The notes below the pieces were generated by a model. It did not search any database and had not been told where the DNA came from. It worked only from the letters and a program-made list of their open reading frames with translations. From Gammaproteobacteria bacterium (GTDB taxonomy: Bacteria; Pseudomonadota; Gammaproteobacteria; Steroidobacterales; Steroidobacteraceae), in assembly GCA_005877965.1 (NCBI GenBank), contig VBNP01000034.1, forward strand, positions 1-8,960: DNA of 8,960 nucleotides. Reading direction: 5' to 3'. Positions 5,818 to 8,960 of this stretch are shown in pieces (within the stretch, counting starts at the first letter, position 1; the number at the start of each line of letters is the position of its first letter). Both the position numbers and the translations under genes were made by a program.

Positions 5818-6373
5818 ATGCCTCGATTTCGTTGCGCCGTTCGAGCAGGTAGTCGAGCTCGTCGAGGCCGCGCAGCAGGCAGTGGCGCGCGAAAGCTTCC
5901 AGGGGAAAGCTCACCGCGGCGCCGGTGGGCAGGGTGAGCGTGCCCGCGGCCACGTCGAGCGTCACTTGCGCGCCCGGATGCCCGATGAGCCAGGCGCTGG
6001 TCGGCTCCTCGACCCTCACCGGCAGCAGGCCGTTCTTCAGGCAGTTGCTGCGGAAGATATCGGCGAGCTCGGTGCTGATGACGGCGCGAAAGCCGTAGTC
6101 CGCGAGCGCCCAGGGCGCGTGCTCACGCGATGAGCCGCAGCCGAAGTTGCGCCCGGCGACCAGGATGCGGCAGCCCTGCGCCTCCGTGCGGTTGAGCACG
6201 AAGTCGATGCGCGGGCTGCCGTCCGGGTGGTAGCGCCAGTCGGCGAACAGGTGCTCGCCCAGGCCTGCGCGCGTGGTGGTGGTGAGGAAGCGCGCCGGGA
6301 TGATCTGATCGGTGTCGATGTTGGCGCCCGGCAGCACCACGGTGCGCGAGCTCAGGGTCGTGAACGGTTCCAT
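5801..6373 (-). CDS. leuD: 3-isopropylmalate dehydratase small subunit (LeuD)
   Basis: LeuD is the swivelling small subunit of isopropylmalate isomerase. With LeuC it converts 2-isopropylmalate to 3-isopropylmalate through a bound isopropylmaleate intermediate; cytoplasmic. The 190-residue product matches the bacterial family (E. coli about 201). Signature segments are GANIDTDQIIPARFL (16-30), LVAGRNFGCGSSREHAPWAL with the active-site loop Gly80-Ser81-Ser82-Arg83, and FRAVISTELADIFRSNCLKNGLLPV. An open frame extends upstream to 6589, but that part overlaps leuC and carries no LeuD similarity; the ATG at 6373 begins the recognisable MEPFTTL N-terminus. It starts 17 bp after the leuC stop with a weak GGGA upstream, which suggests coupling to leuC and fits the need for equal subunits. 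It ends in the duplicated ATGA junction with leuB. Confidence 0.96.
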   Translation of the reverse strand: MEPFTTLSSRTVVLPGANIDTDQIIPARFLTTTTRAGLGEHLFADWRYHPDGSPRIDFVLNRTEAQGCRILVAGRNFGCGSSREHAPWALADYGFRAVISTELADIFRSNCLKNGLLPVRVEEPTSAWLIGHPGAQVTLDVAAGTLTLPTGAAVSFPLEAFARHCLLRGLDELDYLLERRNEIEAFERRA

Positions 6374-6390
6374 CGGCCAGGTCCCGCGTC

Positions 6391-7797
6391 TCACATCAGC
6401 TCGCGCGGATCGGTGACCCGGCCGCGCACGGCGCAGGCCGCGGCGGTGAGAGGACTTGCGAGGAGCGTGCGCGCGCCGCTCCCCTGGCGGCCTTCGAAGT
6501 TGCGGTTGCTGGTGCTGACGGAGTACTCGCCGCGCCCGACCACATCGCCGTTCATGCCGAGGCACATGGAGCAGCCCGATTCGCGCCACTCGGCGCCGGC
6601 CTCGAGAAACACGCGGTCGAGGCCTTCCGCTTCCGCCTGTCGCTTGACCTGCTGCGACCCGGGGACCACCAGCATCCGCAGTCCCGGCGCGATGCGCCGG
6701 CCCCGCAGCAGGCGCGCCGCGGCGCGCAGGTCGGACAGGCGCGCATTGGTGCAGCTGCCGAGGAATACCACGTTCACGGGCTGGTCGCGGATCGGCTCAC
6801 CGGGCGTGAGCCCCATGTAGGCGAGCGCCTGGCCAAATGCCGCATCGCCGGGGCGCTGCGGAATCGCGCCGCCGATCGGGATGACCATGCCGGGGTTGGT
6901 GCCGTAGGTGATCATGGGCTCGACCCCGGCCGCGTCCAGGTCCACCTCGCGGTCGAAGCGGGCGCCCGCATCGGTAGGCAAGGCGCGCCACGCCTCGAGC
7001 GCGCGCTCCCACGCTTCGCCCTGGGGCGCGCGCGGGCGGCCCTCGAGGTAGCGGTAGGTCGTCTCATCCGGGCCGATCATGCCGGCGCGCGCTCCGGCCT
7101 CGATGGACATGTTGCATACCGTCATGCGTTCTTCCATGTCGAGCGCGCGCATGGTGTCGCCGCGGTACTCGATCACGTGCCCCGTTCCGCCCGACACGCC
7201 GAGGCGCCCTATGATCGCGAGAATCAGATCCTTGGCGGTCACACCCGCGCGCAGCTCGCCGCTCACGTTCACGGCGAGCGTGCGCGGCTTGCGCTGCAGC
7301 AGGCACTGCGTCGCGAGCACGTAGCCGACCTCGGTGGTGCCGATGCCGAAGGCCAGCGCCCCGACGGCGCCGTGCGTGCTGGTGTGGCTGTCGCCGCACA
7401 CGATGGTCTTGCCCGGCTGCGTGAGCCCCAGCTCGGGGCCAATGACGTGCACGATGCCGCGCTGGCTGTGGGTGAGGCCGAGCAGCTCCACGCCGGACTC
7501 GGCGCAGTTGGCCTCGAGCTCGCGCACCTGCCGCCTGGCTGCCTCGAGCGCGATCGGTGTGCCGCCGAACACTTGGGCTGTGAGCGTCGGCGTGGAATGG
7601 TCCATGGTGGCGAGGGTGCGCTCCGGGCGTCGTACGGTGAGGCCGCGTTCGCGCAGCACCGCGAAGGCCTGCGGGGAGGTGACTTCGTGAATCAGGTGCA
7701 GGTCGATGTAGAGCACGGCCGGGCAGTCCGCGCTCTCGGCACTCACCTCGTGACGCCGCCACACCTTGTCGAACAGGGTTTGCGGCGCGCGCGCCAT
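6391..7797 (-). CDS. leuC: 3-isopropylmalate dehydratase large subunit (LeuC)
   Basis: LeuC is the catalytic aconitase-fold subunit of isopropylmalate isomerase and carries a [4Fe-4S] cluster. The 468-residue product is close to E. coli LeuC (466). Landmarks are LHLIHEVTSPQAF (33-45), TMDHSTPT, IVCGDSHTSTHGAVGALAFGIG (132-153) and ITAKDLILAIIG-type sequence in the middle. The three cluster cysteines are Cys349 (LGSCTNAR), Cys409 and Cys412 (CSMCLGMN), with the family spacing. The frame is open upstream to 7878, but that extension lies in the ilvE 3' end; the ATG at 7797 gives the expected MARAPQTLFDK start. No strong Shine-Dalgarno precedes it (AAGG is about 20 nt away) and a GTG immediately before could also serve. 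The 23-bp gap from ilvE and 17-bp gap to leuD indicate one operon. Confidence 0.97.
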   Translation of the reverse strand: MARAPQTLFDKVWRRHEVSAESADCPAVLYIDLHLIHEVTSPQAFAVLRERGLTVRRPERTLATMDHSTPTLTAQVFGGTPIALEAARRQVRELEANCAESGVELLGLTHSQRGIVHVIGPELGLTQPGKTIVCGDSHTSTHGAVGALAFGIGTTEVGYVLATQCLLQRKPRTLAVNVSGELRAGVTAKDLILAIIGRLGVSGGTGHVIEYRGDTMRALDMEERMTVCNMSIEAGARAGMIGPDETTYRYLEGRPRAPQGEAWERALEAWRALPTDAGARFDREVDLDAAGVEPMITYGTNPGMVIPIGGAIPQRPGDAAFGQALAYMGLTPGEPIRDQPVNVVFLGSCTNARLSDLRAAARLLRGRRIAPGLRMLVVPGSQQVKRQAEAEGLDRVFLEAGAEWRESGCSMCLGMNGDVVGRGEYSVSTSNRNFEGRQGSGARTLLASPLTAAACAVRGRVTDPRELM

Positions 7798-7820
7798 CAC
7801 ATCGACCCGCGCGGGCGCCT

Positions 7821-8780
7821 TCAGCCGGAGGCCGCGACGCGCGGCGCCGGCATGTCGACGTAGTCGAGCCAGCCCCACTTGTCGGCGGTCTTGCCCGAGA
7901 ACAGGCCGAAAAACGCGTTCTGCAGCGTCTCGGTCACCGGCCCGCGCTTGCCCGAGCCGATGGTGAGGCGGTCCACCGAGCGGATGGCGGTGATCTCGAC
8001 CGCGGTGCCGGTGAAGAACGCCTCATCCGCGAGGTACAGGAGTTCGCGCGGAATGGCGCACTCGCGCACTTCGAGGCCGCGCTCGCGCGCCAGCCGCATC
8101 ACCGTATCGCGTGTCAGGCCGCCCAGCACCGAGTGGGCGAGCGCCGGTGTCAGCAGCACGCCGTCCTTCACCAGAAACAGATTCTCGCCCGAGCCTTCGC
8201 TCAGTGTGCCGTCGGCGGCCAGTCCGATGCCCTCCGCGAAGCCGAGCCGGCGCGCCTCCATGCCGATCAGCTGGCTCGAGAGGTAGTTGCCGCCGGCCTT
8301 GGCGAGCGCCGGCAGCGTGTTCGGAGCCACCCGCTGCCAGGAGGACACGCACGCATCCACGCCCGCTTCCTCGGCCTCGTGGCCGAGATACTTGCCCCAT
8401 TCCCAGGCGGCCACCGCCACCTCCGTCGGCGGCTCGATCTTCGGGGTCACGCCGATCTCGCCGTAACCCCGGAACACCACCGGACGGATATAAGCGCCGC
8501 GCTTGAGCGCGTTCGCGGCGATCACCTGGCGGCAGGCCTCGTTCACCGCTTCCGCGGAGAACGGGATGTTGATGCGATAGATCTTGGCGGAGTCAAACAG
8601 CCGCCGGGTGTGATCGCGCAGGCGGAAAATGGCCACGCCGCGCGGGGTCTCGTAGGCACGCACGCCCTCGAACACCGAGGAGCCGTAGTGCAGGGCGTGC
8701 GACAGCACATGCACGGTGGCCTTCTCCCACGGTATCAGCTTGCCGTTGAACCAGATGAACTCCGTGGCGGGAATGGGCAT
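7821..8780 (-). CDS. ilvE: Branched-chain amino-acid aminotransferase (IlvE)
   Basis: A fold-type IV PLP aminotransferase making the last, reversible step to leucine, valine and isoleucine with glutamate as amino donor; cytoplasmic. The 319-residue protein follows E. coli IlvE almost from end to end: IWFNGKLIPWEKA, HVLSHALHYGSSVFEGVRAY (24-43), RLFDSAKIYR, AYIRPVVFRGYGEIG, the PLP lysine Lys161 in LAKAGGNYLSSQL, SEGSGENLFLVKDG, GTAVEITAIRSVD and FFGLFSGKTADKWGWLDYV. A ten-residue tail (MPAPRVAASG) follows the usual end. SGENLF with ITAIRSVD favours a branched-chain enzyme over D-amino-acid transaminase or aminodeoxychorismate lyase. The start is well supported: GAGGAG lies 5 nt before the ATG and overlaps the stop of the upstream leuA (gap 9 bp). 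Placement between leuA and leuC puts the terminal step in the leucine transcript. Confidence 0.96.
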   Translation of the reverse strand: MPIPATEFIWFNGKLIPWEKATVHVLSHALHYGSSVFEGVRAYETPRGVAIFRLRDHTRRLFDSAKIYRINIPFSAEAVNEACRQVIAANALKRGAYIRPVVFRGYGEIGVTPKIEPPTEVAVAAWEWGKYLGHEAEEAGVDACVSSWQRVAPNTLPALAKAGGNYLSSQLIGMEARRLGFAEGIGLAADGTLSEGSGENLFLVKDGVLLTPALAHSVLGGLTRDTVMRLARERGLEVRECAIPRELLYLADEAFFTGTAVEITAIRSVDRLTIGSGKRGPVTETLQNAFFGLFSGKTADKWGWLDYVDMPAPRVAASG

Positions 8781-8789
8781 GCCGTCTCC

Positions 8790-8960
8790 TCAGGCGGGGG
8801 TGGTGGCGCTGCGCTCCTCGCGGACACGCGCTCCGGCCTGCGCCAGCTCGATGCGATTGATCACTTCCAGGAACGCCCGGGTGCCGGACTCGACGATATT
8901 GGTGCTCACGCTCGCGCCCCGATAGGTCTTGTGATTGTACTCCACGTATACCCGCGCCTC
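8790..8960 (-). CDS. leuA: 2-isopropylmalate synthase C-terminal regulatory domain (LeuA), 5' part beyond the window
   Basis: Only the last 56 codons and the stop are present. The fragment reads ARVYVEYNHKTYRGASVSTN, then IVESGTRAFLEVINRI, a pattern typical of the C-terminal leucine-binding regulatory domain of 2-isopropylmalate synthase (compare YRGVGLATDIVESS in E. coli LeuA). The full enzyme condenses acetyl-CoA with 2-oxoisovalerate in the first committed step of leucine synthesis and is usually feedback-inhibited by leucine through this domain. Citramalate synthase and homocitrate synthase relatives can share such tails, but the ilvE-leuCDB neighbours favour LeuA. The stop TGA merges with the ilvE Shine-Dalgarno (TGAGGAG). 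Catalytic residues and the operon promoter lie off the right edge. Confidence 0.87.
   Translation of the reverse strand, partial: EARVYVEYNHKTYRGASVSTNIVESGTRAFLEVINRIELAQAGARVREERSATTPA

Noticed and set aside
6374..6589. Upstream extension of the leuD frame to 6589
   Set aside because: The added residues lie inside leuC in another frame and lack LeuD similarity; the ATG at 6373 gives the normal N-terminus.
7177..7863. Plus-strand frame of 228 codons opposite leuC
   Set aside because: It is antisense to a complete LeuC with all cluster cysteines and shows no domain of its own; a composition shadow.
7798..7878. Upstream extension of the leuC frame to 7878
   Set aside because: It overlaps the ilvE 3' end, and family alignment places the start at MARAPQTLFDK.

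Overview
The window is high-GC bacterial chromosomal DNA carrying core amino-acid biosynthesis genes. The proteins look proteobacterial: MetB, LeuB, LeuC, LeuD and IlvE share long motif stretches with the enterobacterial enzymes, and HisG is the long form. Three features together point to a high-GC gammaproteobacterium near Xanthomonadales or Steroidobacterales: a TrpR-like regulator directly before hisG, a SAM-I (S-box) leader before metB, and a large secreted amidohydrolase. The lineage is an inference from gene content, not a measurement. I see no mobile element, tRNA, rRNA or CRISPR array.

Layout, left to right. On the minus strand at 1-1034 is the start of a histidine operon: a TrpR/YerC-type repressor gene (probable HisR) overlaps hisG by 8 bp, and hisG runs off the left edge. 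A short divergent spacer (1035-1182) holds an A+T-rich patch that may carry the his promoter and operator. On the plus strand at 1183-3222 is an exported metal-dependent amidohydrolase with an N-terminal domain of about 225 residues that I cannot assign. A SAM-I riboswitch aptamer (3234-3350) begins only 11 nt after its stop codon. Its downstream leader can fold so that it hides the metB ribosome binding site, and metB (cystathionine gamma-synthase) follows at 3477-4742.

From the right edge, on the minus strand, runs a branched-chain amino-acid operon: leuA (3' end only), ilvE, leuC, leuD, leuB. Gaps between its genes are 9 to 23 bp. leuB converges on metB and their coding ends overlap by 26 bp. 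LeuA, LeuCD and LeuB would carry 2-oxoisovalerate to 2-oxoisocaproate, and IlvE would transaminate it to leucine and also make valine and isoleucine, so a pathway and its last step share one transcript.

No wholly new system is evident. The points most worth a second look are the metB leader, whose P1 3' strand duplicates the sequence around the metB ribosome binding site; the leuD-leuB junction, where a short duplication creates two successive ATGA stop/start overlaps around a six-codon mini-ORF; and the two-part amidohydrolase.
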